NCBI RefSeq assembly: GCF_037975245.1
Contig: NC_092576.1
Span: 26,301,611-26,365,610 of the forward strand
Direction: 5' to 3'
DNA from: Apostichopus japonicus
Lineage: Eukaryota; Echinodermata; Holothuroidea; Aspidochirotida; Stichopodidae
Length of the DNA: 64,000 nt
Below are positions 10,239 to 21,874 of this stretch, one piece after another. The translations under genes and the position numbers were made by a program. The notes beneath the pieces were generated by a model. The model saw nothing but the letters and a program-made list of their open reading frames with translations, did no database searches and had not been told where the DNA came from. The stretch's first letter is position 1; the number at the start of each line of letters is the position of its first letter.

Positions 10239-11897
10239 GCTTTTTACGTGCAAAGAAAACGGACACGGAGCAAAGGTCAACAAAACACATAACAACCCGT
10301 CTGATTAACAACCACCAAAAACCCAACTGAAAACCCACAAACAGAAATCTCTCACCAACCCACAAATGTATACAACGCAGCGACGCGAAAAGGACACGGG
10401 ACCCGAAGGCCAACAGAACCAAAACAAGAAAGCTCTACAAACCAGCCCAGACAAGCCAACTCCAAACCAAAAACAGAACCCCCCAACCCATATTATGTAA
10501 CGACCACACAACCCCCCCCCCCCATAACTAACAACTAACCCACTCCAAACTTCATCCGGGGTACGCATTACCTCCGACGTTTTCCCAATATGGGTCTTTG
10601 CAGGCCCCTAGCAGTGTTCCCCCTTTCTTACGAGCGATCGAGTGGACCTCCCTGTCAGGAACAGGAGGTCCACTAGCGACCATCGTGTCCGGTATAGCGG
10701 AAACGACTGCGGGCAGGTTGGAAGGGCAACTCGAGTCAATGAGATCAGTTGCCCGTTTCGTCTCATCAAACCAATCGGAGGACTCCTTAGCCACAACTAC
10801 CAAGGCTGTAGTGCAGTCCTCCATTCACGAGTCAGAATCTGGGCCACCTAATGTGTCTTGGGCCAGTTGACTCGGGGCCCGACTGATATCACCGATGGCG
10901 GGCGTAGCTACCGGTGAACAAGCGGCTTCCTGCTCCGCATGCCACTCCGCTAGTACCATCTCCACCGTTTTATCCAGCTCCGCCTCGGTGGGCAGTCTCG
11001 GCAGACGAGGTGGGACACGAAAGGGGGGACAAATCCTCCACCGGGGCGATAGTGTCGGACACTGGGGCGATGACAGGAACATCAGGTGGTACGGTGTCAT
11101 AGGCCGGGACGGGGACCGCTACAACCACGCCCGTAGCCACTCTCGCGGCGTATGAGCGGTCTGGGCATAAACGGGCGAGATGGCCCTTTTTCCCACAAAC
11201 GATATCCCCTTTACACTCGGCCAGGGTATGCCCAATCTGTAAACAGCGGCTACAAGTGCGAGGCTGGCCAGGGTATGCACAAGGTAGAGGGAATATCGGA
11301 CTTGAGTTCGACTGTGACTCGTCTAGTCCCGGTCTTGACACCCTTACATTCAAGGAATTGCGGCTCCTCGTAGCCGGTCACTTTCCCAAAACGCCCCAGT
11401 GTCCGCACAACAACCTGTTCAGACACGTCCAGAGGGAGGTGGAGGACTGTCACCCACACCGAACTGTCATACGGTGTGACATTCAGTCGCTCAACTCACT
11501 CAAACACATGGACGCCTCGGACGCGGGCAGCCTCCAAGGTGAACCGTACATCAAAACAATTCATACCCCGGAGAGGTTTACGCTGAAGCGCGTCAACCTC
11601 TCCAGGGACCTTTAAACCAACAAAACGCAAAACTGAAAAAAAATTGTCCGGGGACGACCTTAGCCTCCCCCGAAAAACTCAACAATACGATTTTGCTGTC
11701 ACGGCGAACCGCCATGACAGCTAGGGGTGTGGCAAGCCACGCACCTACGAAAATCAAAAACCACGAAAGAAAGCCAAACCTACACTAAACAAACTACAAA
11801 CTATTGAAAGGCCAACGTAAAAAACACAAAGTGTGTGGTCAACGAAAAGTGGAGAGCAGCCGAAAAACACGTCCGCACTCCACGAAAACCACGACTA
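10239..11897 (-). mobile_element. ORF1-only LINE derivative, copy 1
   Basis: A minus-strand element with a 5' end matching the LINE family (GTGGAGTGCGGACG near 11880), a 5'UTR, an ORF1-type pseudogene (10568-11715), and then directly the LINE-B 3'UTR ending ACGTAAAAAGC at 10239. No endonuclease or reverse transcriptase lies between. Compared with copies 2 and 3 it lacks about 28 bases just after the ORF1 stop, consistent with a secondary deletion between short GCG repeats. I could not find a convincing target duplication. It splits the Asp-rich coding region of element X. Confidence 0.8.
10568..11715 (-). pseudogene. Gag-like ORF1 of ORF1-only LINE copy 1
   Basis: The start ATG at 11715 and the stop TAA at 10568 (ends LGKRRR) match the other copies. 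Recognisable parts are WVTVLHLPLDVSEQVVVRTL, GRFGKVTGYEE, CSRCLQIGHTLAEC and GKKGHLARLC (the cysteine pair of this last knuckle is damaged), then a Pro/Val-rich stretch and a C-terminal acidic region (CTTALVVVAKESSDWFDE). Several frameshifts break it. By homology to LINE-A ORF1 it would be an RNA-binding gag-like protein. As it stands it is dead. Confidence 0.75.
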
Positions 11898-12214
11898 GCA
11901 TCGATGTGAACAATGATAATGACGACAATGTGGACGGTGACGACCCTCATGATGATGATGACCCTCATGACGAGGAGGAGGACGACGACGAGGAGGAGGA
12001 CCACCACCACCACCATCACCACGTTGTTGATGTTGACAATTATTACAACAGTGGTAACGAGAGTGACGATGTTGGTTGCAAAAACGACGACGAGAATGAA
12101 GGTAGTAACAGTGATAGTAGAGACGAGGGTGAAATAAAATGCCACAGAACTTCTGACGGGGATAACGAAGGTCATGTAGATGAATGGTGTCATGATATTA
12201 GTGTAGATCAGTGC
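11898..12214 (+). pseudogene. Element X, segment 2: Asp/His-rich linker
   Basis: An open frame extremely rich in Asp, Glu, Asn and His (DVNNDNDDNVDGDD, a run of seven His near 12000-12020, DNEGHVDEWCHDISVDQC). Such sequence is low complexity and usually a disordered linker; the His run should not be taken as a metal site. The frame reaches the 14-base repeat GTGTAGATCAGTGC and continues coherently after the second copy of that repeat at 17539, as VDQCNEVDDCGDNENVSF. This is the main reason to join it with segment 3. Confidence 0.55.
12201..12214. repeat. 14-bp direct repeat flanking the P-type transposon (left)
   Basis: GTGTAGATCAGTGC occurs here and at 17539-17552, directly outside the two ends of the P-type element. 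It behaves like a target duplication because the Asp-rich reading frame is restored when one copy plus the element is removed. It is longer than the 7-8 bp usual for P elements, so the exact boundary may lie a few bases inside. Confidence 0.65.
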
Positions 12215-12225
12215 CTCATTGTCAT

Positions 12226-12340
12226 CAACTGGATAGGCTGCGCGTACGGTGAATGGATAGCGAGCCGTCAAGTCACCGGAAGTTATTCAGCGGCCATGTT
12301 GGGATATTCAAAACATCACCGCGCATATGTATGACAACCA
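12226..12340 (+). repeat. Terminal inverted repeat of P-type element (left)
   Basis: Begins CAACTGGATAGGC and contains CCGGAAGT, CAGCGGCCATGTTGGGATA and ATCACCGCGCA. The reverse complement of 17450-17538 has the same blocks in the same order. The left arm is somewhat longer because of insertions. Confidence 0.8.
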
Positions 12341-12919
12341 CACGTCCGTACAAATCTGAGAAGGGCACTGACATAACGACTGCAGCAGCCAGCGGTGGTG
12401 GGTAAAATTGCTCCAAAATTACTTTGGAAGTAAGTACATTATGAAATGCTCCCCCTGACTGTATCATATCATCAGCAGCGCAAAATAGGCTTAAAACGTC
12501 AGGAGTACTATACTGATCATGCTGACCTGATTAATCATGTATGTAAACGTTCGCCATGTTCAATGTTAGTAACAGTAGCATGGAGGTAGCTCCATGCTGT
12601 TAGCAGATAATTCATGTTGTTAATACTATATAATATTATACTATAACTGTAATAGGCCAAACGTTAATCACTTTTCACATGCCTAACCCTGCTAATTTCT
12701 TAATAAGTGGTCACTGATGATCATACAGTCAGGGAGGGGGAAACATTTCATGCTTGAGACTGTACGTACCATCATCTGACCACCATGAGTGATGTCCGAT
12801 GAGTGACACTCGATGTCCAACATGTACATTCCACTAGCTGGAGCTGGCATTGCAATTATACCTGTGTATTTGGTCTCTTTTTACACTACAGCTAATTGGT
12901 GAACCCAATACTTGCTACA

Positions 12920-13015
12920 ATGTCAGGCTGTTCAGCCTACGGCTGCACAAACAGGGCAAACCGCTTCCATTATGACAGAGGGATAACATTCCATTTAGGA
13001 TTGGATTCTATTTGA
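12920..13015 (+). pseudogene. THAP zinc-finger N-terminal exon
   Basis: ATG at 12920 opens MSGCSAYGCTNR, then RGITFH, before a stop at 13013. The C-x4-C-T-N-R start and the ITFH segment about ten residues later are the first half of a THAP domain (C2CH zinc finger), which P-element transposases use to bind their DNA ends. The second half (C..H) is not found in frame, so the domain is truncated or spliced to an exon I could not identify. Confidence 0.65.
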
Positions 13016-13407
13016 AGACCCAAAAATAAAAACTATTCTTACTCTTAGTTACTTACTCTAACGCTTAGTGCTCGAGCGTGGAAGTAATGCTGCTTTTTAT
13101 AAATGGTTTACAATTTTCCAGTCTTAGCCTTCATAGTTTGCTTGCCCGCGTGCAAAACTTTGGACCAATTTTGTGACAGTAATGTAGTCGCGATATTCTT
13201 GTCTTTATTGGGACCATTGCACTGGTAATTCTATTTTAGCACAGTATTCAGTTCGTTTATTTACCTTTCCATAGAGATTTCCACATTGCCAGTCAGAGAG
13301 GCTTAAAAAATGGACTGTCAATATGAGAAGAGAGAATTGGAAACCATGAAAGACTTCGCTTGTTTGCTCAGAGCACTTTTGGATAAGTATTTCGATAGAT
13401 CTGGGCA

Positions 13408-13722
13408 TTGCTCTTCAAAATACTAAAAACTTGCACCGGTGGAACCGCTTGTTCACCGGTGAAGGACAACTTAACAATCCGAGAATCACGGCGCGATGCC
13501 ATGATACCGAAGGTGGCTAGGCCACAGGGGAGTAACAAAAAACAAACAAACTAAAGACAGGATAGTGAAACTACAAACGATATACGAACTGAGGAAACCA
13601 CACGAACACAACCTATCACACCCGCCTGGCGGGATGTATAGCACAGCACAGTACAATAGCAGCTGTAATAGATGAACAGCGAGAGCGAAAAACACGTCCG
13701 CACCCCACGAAAGCCAACTGCC
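13408..13722 (-). mobile_element. LINE-A 5'-end fragment
   Basis: Matches 6890-7195 of LINE-A closely, base for base over long runs, covering the 5'UTR and the first ~30 codons of ORF1 (from the MASRRDS start). It stops where LINE-A would continue into ORF1. LINE copies are normally truncated at the 5' end, so a piece keeping only the 5' end is atypical. No target duplication is visible. It is either a deletion remnant or a captured fragment inside the P-type element. Confidence 0.8.
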
Positions 13723-14220
13723 AAGTCGTCACCATATTGTTGAACTTGAGTTTCAACGCATTCTGTTTTTGTTATTCCCTTTTCCACTTGTTCATGTTTT
13801 CAGGTCTGCCTTGTGCCACAAGAAGATGACAGTGTTTGATTCCTGAATTAATGGTACATGCATGATTTTGTATTTTTCTATGTTGATTGTTTCTGTTAAA
13901 GTTTAAATTTTTACCTACCATACGTTCAAAATTGATGTCACAAGATTATTCATTCATTGAATTCATGAAATATAATTGTAATGAAGTTCTGTAAAGCAAC
14001 AAAAGTCTTGTTATAGAATTTTGTTAATGGTTTTTGGAGTATGATTGACATGAACATGTATGTGTCACACTCCCTGGCTCTGGAATAAAGCACAGCTTAT
14101 GCAATGTGCATCTTTATTCTGCGGTGTGTATGACAGCATGGGTGTATATAAACAAAGTTGCATAATAATGAAGTGAATTTTGAAGTATTTATTTCAAGGT
14201 TAAATGTGTTTCTATTCAGA

Positions 14221-15765
14221 AATCTACAAGCCGTAAACCACCCTCAAGAAAAGGAACTTCAGACGTGAGTCTTCAGACAGTACCTCAGCAGCTCCATGTC
14301 GGTGTTTGTAATCACAGTTATGCTGTGTTAGAGTCTCCCAGGAAACTAAGTTAGACCAAGCAGTAGATGAACTTGTAACATGTAAGAAAAAGTTGAAGGT
14401 TGAGCAACAAAAACACGACGTCTGTAAGCAAGGTTTTCAAACTTGAGCACAGTGATAGATTCTTTGCATAATCAAAACCTTATATCAACCAACTGTGCTG
14501 AGATGCTGGAGTCAACCTTTAGTGGAGTTCCTAAGGCAGTCTTTTCAAAGAATTATTGAACAATCAAATACTAAACAGAGTAATACATACCCAGAAGACC
14601 TCCGTTCATTTGCCATGACTCTGCAGTTCTACTCAGCAAAAGCTTACGAGTATGTGAGAGAAACATTTGACCTGGCCTTACCCCATCCTCGTACAATTAG
14701 AACATGGTATTGTACTGTAGAAGGGAACCTGGGTTCACAAAGCAAGCATTTGATGCTCTCTATGCTAAAGTCAATGACAACTTGGCACAGGGAAGGGAAC
14801 AGCAGAAATCCTTTGGGCAAAGGTGCAAAAGCTCCAATAAGAAATGGAAATGCAGATAAATTGCTTGAGATCTTGGGAAATGCTGAACGTTTCATCCTTG
14901 GTCTTACTGATACAACCGGTAAAGCAATGCATCTTACCCCAAGGAAGACTGGCTTTATAGGTTTGCTGCAAGCATTAAAAGTATCTCAGAACTGTTTGTA
15001 GATCTTCTTGCAGGTCCTCATGTTCCAATGAAATACCTTTTAACCTATAAATTTAGTGAAGATCACACAGAGCTTTTTTGTAGTCCAGTGAAAACCCAAG
15101 GTGGGTTCAATAATAACCCAACAGCAGGCCAATTTTGTGCGGCATACAAGCGGCTGTTAACAAGGCACAGTGTCAAGAATGTCACAGGAAATTGCAACCA
15201 TCAGCAATAAGCATAGCACGTATATATGATCTTGTGCTTAGAACTCAGCCATTGCATGATGATCATGATCATGCAGATGTACCAAATTTCCAAGCCACAT
15301 CTGGGTACAAAGAAGCTGCAATCAATTACATTGCTGGATTTGTTGTCAAAATGATAAAGCGTCGATTGAACTGCCTCTTGTGCACAGAGGCACTGACTAA
15401 TCAAAGTGGCAAGATTCATAAGTTTTTGGCACTAAAAGACCGTGTCGTTTGTGTGTGCATAGAAACAGAAAAAAAGGTTTCCAAAAATTTCTGATAGAAA
15501 ACTTTCACGAGGTCTTGGTGTCTCAGAAGCAATAGCATCATTTGTTCTCAATAACTGTTCACACCGTAATCTTTTTCCTGAGTTACGTAATCACCAATTT
15601 CACACCACAGTAGATGATAATCATGTACACTCTCTCGTAAAGCTTGTATTATCATGCTACTCTAAAATCAAGCTGTTCCATTTAGGAAAGCAGATGACAG
15701 CCTTTGTTGCAGGACCCAAAATGCGGAAGCGAATGTCAAAACTTATTTTGTTTAACCATCAGTAA
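14221..15765 (+). pseudogene. P-element / THAP9-like transposase remnant
   Basis: Fragments in order: AVLESPRKL and LDQAVDELVTCKKKLKVEQQ (coiled coil); TYPEDLRSFAMTLQFYSAKA and LALPHPRTIRTWY (P transposase N-terminal region); NAERFILGLTDTTGKAM and LTPRKTGFIG; MKYLLTYKFSEDHTELF and GGFNNNPTAGQFCAAYKRLL (region around the last catalytic block); INYIAGFVVKMIKRRL; and a C-terminus ending KMRKRMSKLILFNHQ and TAA at 15763. Between about 14790 and 14850 the sequence jumps from the N-terminal part straight to the post-catalytic part, so the GTP-binding/catalytic centre is missing. Frameshifts occur elsewhere too. The intact protein would cut and paste its own element in the nucleus. Confidence 0.8.
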
Positions 15766-17449
15766 ACTACAGAAACATAATTGACAGACCACATTTTCCA
15801 ATATAAATATCTCGGTGTTCAACATATACTGAGATAAGCTGTTAAAATATCTCCGTGTTCTGCATCTTGACATTTCTTGTTTCAACAATATGGTATGATG
15901 TAAACTTATCATGGTAACAGTCACAAACCTATCTTCAGGCATGGGACTTCATCTTCGAGAGGGCAAAGCCGTTTTCAATTTGCAAAGGGCACTTCCATAG
16001 CAAAATGTCAAAATCAATGGGATATTTTGAAGGGGCACCAAGGCCAGGGCAACAGAGGCCGTGGCGTCCGTGAAATTCCAGGCCTGTATCTTGGTAACAT
16101 GGAAACATGCAGATTTTGTTAAGCTTCCGTAGTGAACTAGTGTTTCATGAGAACACAAATCTGCTTAAATTTAATTGTTATTCAAAGCAAATTGTTTAGA
16201 TGTTGTTAAAATGACATGGATTGACCGTTAGAGTTCTCTGGGTGGCCCTGTTAAATGTTGATTTTCAATCAGGGTTATACAAAAAAATTAACCCATGCTT
16301 TCTTAACAGAATTTGTGGTGTACAAATCTATATCACGTTCATATTGCACAAAAATCCAGTAACATTCAAACACAGTACTAAAGCTGTACAGTGTGCCCTG
16401 TAAATATTTGGCCCGTGGATAACACGTCAATTAAGTATTAAATGTTATAGGGCCATAAAATGTATCTTTGATATTTCTGAAAAATTAATATTTTTAAAAG
16501 ACTTCGCAAGCTTTTATTTCATTTTTAAACCAGTAGAAAATGTATTTTTCCGTTGCTGAAATTTCTCTGCTGTATATTACTATATGTATGTACTAGGGCA
16601 TTACTTACATGTGTGTCACTGTGGGAACCAACCTGTAAAAAGCTGAGGAATATAAAGAATTGAACTGAAATTGTGGAGAACTGCTGAATAAATTGCGTTG
16701 CCGCAAAGATATAACTGTGCATATCAACTATAAAGAGTTGTCTGTCTGCATTTACTTCCAAAAAAATCATAATAATACATGTACAAAAATAATGACCCGT
16801 AGATGATTGTCTTAATTCCATATCCCCAAACTGGACACTAAGGTTTTCTGAAAGGAATTCCACTTCTGGACACTGCCTTAAGACCCCGGCCTCATGCACA
16901 AACCCTATTCGACAAGGTTTTCCTGAGAACACATGGAATTTTGCCTCCCAATTTTTGAATCTATCATGGAACTTGCATTTTTACTTTCTAGATGGAAATA
17001 AACTCAATTTTTGTTACCCCACGAGCCACCTGAAAATTTAATATTTGCCCTTGCCAATACTAGGTACCGGTACATATAGTTTGTGTATGGATGGTGTAGC
17101 CTCGTCCAGTTATGAAATTCTTGCCCCCAATTTGAAGTGAATTTAGAAGAAATGCTTAACATTTTTCTTGAAATTAAATGGCCCTAACCATTGAGGAATA
17201 GATGCCCCTCAGGTTCCTAGTCCGACGTATCCCATAGACTTTATATTGAATTGCACTTGCAATTCCATATCTTTTCCTGCACGGAAAATAGGCATATTTA
17301 ACATTTTAGTCTGGCATAACATATATTTCTCAGGGTTGAAATGTTCAATGATCAATAAGGATTGTTTCTGCGACATTCACTTCCCTTCCTTGGCCTCTCT
17401 TCGCATCACCTTCTCGGCCACCGACAGACATAGCAACGTATGCACTGTA
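15766..17449. other. Non-coding 3' part of the P-type element
   Basis: No coding motif or RNA gene recognised between the transposase stop and the right inverted repeat. Confidence 0.5.
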
Positions 17450-17538
17450 TGTGCGCGGTGATATTTTGAATATCCCAACATGGCCGCTGAGCCACTTCCG
17501 GCTGCTTCACACACGGAGCCGCGCGGCCTATCCAGTTG
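17450..17538 (-). repeat. Terminal inverted repeat of P-type element (right)
   Basis: The reverse complement begins CAACTGGATAGGCCGCGCG and contains CAGCGGCCATGTTGGGATA and ATCACCGCGCA, matching the left arm at 12226-12340. Confidence 0.8.
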
Positions 17539-17552
17539 GTGTAGATCAGTGC
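17539..17552. repeat. 14-bp direct repeat flanking the P-type transposon (right)
   Basis: GTGTAGATCAGTGC, identical to 12201-12214. Confidence 0.65.
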
Positions 17553-19894
17553 AATGAGGTCGACGATTGCGGTGACAATGAAAATGTTTCTTTCCAAGAT
17601 GATGTAGATAGTGAAAACGACGACAAAAGAGTGATAATAGCGAATGTGACGACAAATCATGCGATGATGACAATTTATACAATAATAGCCAAGGTAAAGA
17701 TGGTAGTAATGAAAAAAATGACTTTCTAGATGGTATCATGGAAGACAAAGACTGCACTAATGACAAGAGTGACTGTTATGAAGCGGGCAACGTCATTGGT
17801 CACGATGATTGTGATTATCATAGTGATGTTATTGACCATAGTAACCACGAAAAGAATAACTTTAATGATGAAAGCGGTAATGTAATTAACCACTTTGAAG
17901 ATGTCAGTGACGGCAACGACGATGAAGGTGACAAAGAAGATGGTGTCGACGAAAATCATGGTGATGTCGGGGATAGTACTGATGGTAACGATGGGAAAGC
18001 TAACAGTGACGACGAAAGAAAGGTCAGAAAGAAAAACCGTTCTTTTGATATTCAGCTAAGAAGAGAAGAATGGGATTCCATTTCACCTACTCATGAAGCC
18101 CATAAATTATCACATGGTTGAAAGTGAATTCACCGCCAAGAACAAAACCTGTGTGTTGATTTCAAAACACAACATGTAAAGAAAGAAAGAAAGAAACGGG
18201 ACACCCGATATCCAAAGAGACGCAAAATCGCCAGCAAGCTAGAGATGGAAGGAACCGCAAATTGGAACTTTAAGAAAATGTTTCGTTCTCATCCAGCATC
18301 TCGAAGAGCAGGGAACATAAGTGAAATCCTTGCAGGTGCTTTCCAAAATCCTTTCTGAATCCACACAAAATCTGAATTTGTCTCCAAACATTTTTCAAGA
18401 GGTTAAAACTGCTCCATGAAATATATCAAGAACTGGACAAAGACAAGCAAATACCAGGATTCACTCAGTACTTTTCCTGCAATCCTTTCAAAGCAATTCT
18501 CTACACAGACAAACAACTGAAGTTATACCTTGCATCTGAAGAGAAGACTTTGTACTTTGACGCCACTGGATCACTGGTTCAGAAAATTCCCCAGAGTAAG
18601 AAACCCGTGTTTTATTACGCATTAGTAGTGAAAAGCCCACTTCCGGGTAAAGGAGCTGTACCAGTAGCAGAAATGCTTACCAATGATCATCATACATCAG
18701 AAATACGTCATTTTCACTCGAGAATTGTTGCCGTGTCTTTGGGTCGCCAAAAGAGACCAAGAAAGTGAAAAAAGCAAGGGCAAAGTTGCAACATCACATA
18801 AAGAGAGTAAACATTGCCAAAACGACTGAAGAAATTGTCCAGACATCAGATGTACAAACTCGAACCGTAGAAGACACTACATCAATACGAGAGTCGTCAC
18901 CATTCTTTCAGTATTTCAACCAAATATGGCAAAGGCTTAGAAAAGCCGGCTCTAAAGGAATTTCAAATCCTTTATTGAAACCTACAGTGATTGATGTCAT
19001 CATGAAAGGAGTAATGGCACCATTTCCACTTTGGAGTGGAATTATGCTTGGTGACTTTTCTCGGCACAACTCCAAAGGTATGCATCCAGAATCGTCTGAG
19101 TCCCATGCAACAAACAACATGGTAGAAAACCATTTTGAGAAGATAACAAAAGACACGTTGCCAAGAAGAGGAAGGAGGTTACGGCCCGGCCAGTTCATAG
19201 ATTGGAGTACGTTTCAATCATTGCCCATATGAATGAGATTGAAATATTTAGGCCATCATGTTTCCGTACCGGTAGGTCCCCGAGAAAAAGGTTAAAGTCT
19301 GACAGACAACAAGAGGAGAAATGGATTCGGAAAAGAAAGCAAAGAAAATCAAAGTACTTCAGCAAAGGTATTTCAGCTCAAAATGTCGAGCTGAGAGACC
19401 AAACGAGACCAATGAAAGTTCGCAGTGCCAAAACATCGTTGCCTATTGGAAGTAAACAACGCCATCGGGACACCGGTGAAGAAAACGAACCAAAAAATCG
19501 GAAACGGGCAAAGGAGGGTGTAAGCAGCCGGACAAAGAACCTACAAACTTCCAATGAAGCAGTTTGACCAAGATGGGGTGGCAATGCCACATTTGAAGGA
19601 GTCCGAGTTTTCTTGCAAAATACGTGTCCTATTGATACTACTGAGAGTGCAGATATTCATCAAATCTTGCAACAACAAGAAATGGAGTCACTATTATGCC
19701 AGTTTCTCACAAAGTTGAAAGACCTTGGCGGTAACGGAAAATGGACAAAGGCAAAAATCATGCGACTGAATAACTTCTGCGGCTTTACTATTACAACCAA
19801 AGACAGTCGCAAGGGACAGGTAAACGCGTATGGATCCGAATATGACAGAATCACTCAACATCTCCAGGATGTTGAGTCAAACAAGATGTATTGA
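17553..19894 (+). pseudogene. Element X, segment 3: DDE-transposase-like protein
   Basis: Resumes the Asp/Asn-rich linker (17553-18050), with a frame change near 17628. Then comes a folded-looking region: IYQELDKDKQIPGFTQYF, KLYLASEEKTLYFDATGSL, KKPVFYYALVV, GKGAVPVAEMLTNDHHTSEI. The D-A-T-G motif followed by Y-Y-A-L-V-V and A-E-M-L-T-N-D-H resembles the first acidic block of MULE-like DDE transposases. After a break it continues with NPLLKPTVIDVIMKGVMA, FPLWSGIMLGDFSRHN, NNMVENHFEKITKD and RRGRRLRPGQFI. Near 19575-19660 is a short block WGGNATFEGVRVFLQNTCPI. I do not recognise a named family. Frameshifts and stops show it is not functional. Whether segments 1-3 belong to one element is an inference. 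Confidence 0.5.
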
Positions 19895-21780
19895 CATATC
19901 GTTAAGGTTAGGAAAATTCATAATATTCATAAAGTAATTTGTTGTTGTAAAAATAAGTTAACACTTTCACTTCTTTTTAAGCACGTTGAAGACCCATTAT
20001 AAGCCCCCTCCTGAACAGTATCTATCAAAACTAAATGAGGAAAGTTCTTTGCAGAAACAACTGTTAAAAAAATATTGTCATTTAGGTGTAAAACATGGCA
20101 TGACTGTTCTCGTGCATTTAAAGACGCTTCATGTGTATATTTCGTTACCCTTTACACACTGGTCGAACTCAGATAAGTCCCTGGGAGAAATATTTTCACC
20201 AATTTCCACGATTCCACCCTTATCACCTTACATAACCTTTAACCTCTGCTTCCTGAATGACTTTGAACCTACTTTGACCAAAATCAGAATATATATACAT
20301 ATATGTATATGTATTTCTTTCGACGCCTAAAATCTGTGTGGGAGGGAGGGGGGTTGGGTAGGGCAACCTGTCTTGGCCAAAATGTGGGGGTTATACCCCC
20401 TGTTTCTCCGCCTATGAAACACTAATGCTCTTGATATTTTTCGGCTCAAATCATATTATCTTTGTAAAATGCGTTATAAATGTTTAATGGTTCTAAAATC
20501 ATGTTATTTTTTATATCCTAATTAAGTTTTGATAGATATTCCCCTATATAGCTCTCCAACACCTAATGCTGATGTGCAGACCATTGTCACCCACAAAAAG
20601 AATGCAAGTGGCAATGCGACACATTCGCCTAGCGGCTATCCAAAATGAATATGCAATGCAAAAATGAAATACTCCAACCAACTAATGATACAGAACAAGT
20701 TTTATAAATTCAACTTCTTAAGTGAATATGTATTTATTGAGGAGGAACTTTCTCCTTAAAATAAAAATAAAAAACATGGAAAATAAAGGTTACAACGTTC
20801 TGTAATATTGCTTAAGAACACATATGACTACTGAATACTTAGAGATAACGGATTGCTTTGGCGCAATCTTTACCAGAGGATGACATATGATAGATTTAGC
20901 TTAACTACTGAAAAGTTTAAGACTTTCCAAAGTTTTGATACCCCTGGATCTTTTCCAATTGCGAGAGAGCAAACTGGCACGTATAAATTTAGTCTTAATA
21001 TATATATAATTATGGGATATACTTTTCTCTACAAAAGAATGAGACTACCTCTTCTAGTCTGAAGAGTTTTCCCCCCTTTACATCATGAAATTCTGATTTA
21101 ACATTTATGTTACAAAAATTAGTTCTGAGTTGTCACTATGACGAATATTGCCTAAAGATGTTGACAATACTTGTTGACACGTGGTTGCTGATATCAGGTT
21201 GTGGTAGGTGTTATAGTCGGTGAAAAAACTATCCTCAAAAGCTTCCGGTCTTCGACTCAATGTGAGGAAAGTGGCACTGTATCAGAACAAAATACACAAT
21301 CAAATTCTCGGATAACACTTTGTCCAAATACACTATACTAAATATGTTGCATAAATTTATAATAAAAAAATTTGTAACAATAACCCATATATGAATCTTG
21401 AACAAAGTTAAGTTTGTTCCACATACAAAAAAAAAATTGGTTAAACTCAAACATATATACATTCCTACTCCAAAGCTATGGTGAGCACATCATAACTTTC
21501 CTTTATGCACACTAACCTCATGTTCACTACACTAAACATATAACCCCTCTCTGCCAAAATCGCTTGAATTAATTTGTAGTGCTATAAAAGTCACCATCAC
21601 TATTACAATCATAGCAAACATCCACTTTCTTAAGGAAAGTCAATTTAAGGCGTGACTTTTACTATCCAACATAATGAAAAATTACTACACAAAATTAAAC
21701 TGACTTTTGTGCACCTCCAATAGTATACAAACTTTAAAGTGGTTGCATCCCAAATATTACATATACAGAACAGATTAAAG
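19895..21780. other. Non-coding stretch
   Basis: AT-rich with short TA tracts near 20290 and 21000 and a G-rich patch near 20340-20400. No gene, RNA or repeat unit recognised. Confidence 0.5.
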
Positions 21781-21791
21781 AGGCGTGGTCG

Positions 21792-21874
21792 TGACGTAGT
21801 GGCTTTTAGAATATTCCTTCTGGACGTCAGAGTTCTGTACAGTACATTTCTCTGACGTCACGAAGGTGACGTCA
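21792..21874 (+). promoter_or_regulatory. CRE-type promoter cluster upstream of Kolobok-type gene 1
   Basis: Two perfect TGACGTCA octamers lie at 21853-21860 and 21867-21874, 14 bp apart, with further partial TGACG/GACGTC sites near 21792 and 21823. TGACGTCA is the CREB/ATF consensus. They lie 164-185 bp upstream of the presumed start codon at 22038, a plausible proximal promoter position. Whether this is a host promoter or belongs to the element is unknown. Confidence 0.55.

Larger units (their letters stand above)
12215..17538 (+). mobile_element. P-type (THAP) DNA transposon
   Basis: A 5.3-kb block with long imperfect inverted ends (12226-12340 and 17450-17538) enclosing a THAP-domain exon and P-element transposase remnants on the + strand. 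It interrupts the Asp-rich frame of element X and is flanked by a 14-bp direct repeat. The transposase is frameshifted and appears to have lost its catalytic middle. The element has itself received a fragment of LINE-A (13408-13722). It is therefore an old, non-autonomous copy. Confidence 0.75.

Noticed and set aside
11804..12334. Asp/His-rich open frame as a metal-binding or host acidic protein
   Set aside because: It starts in LINE sequence and ends in the P-type inverted repeat. The middle is low-complexity linker of the interrupted element X.
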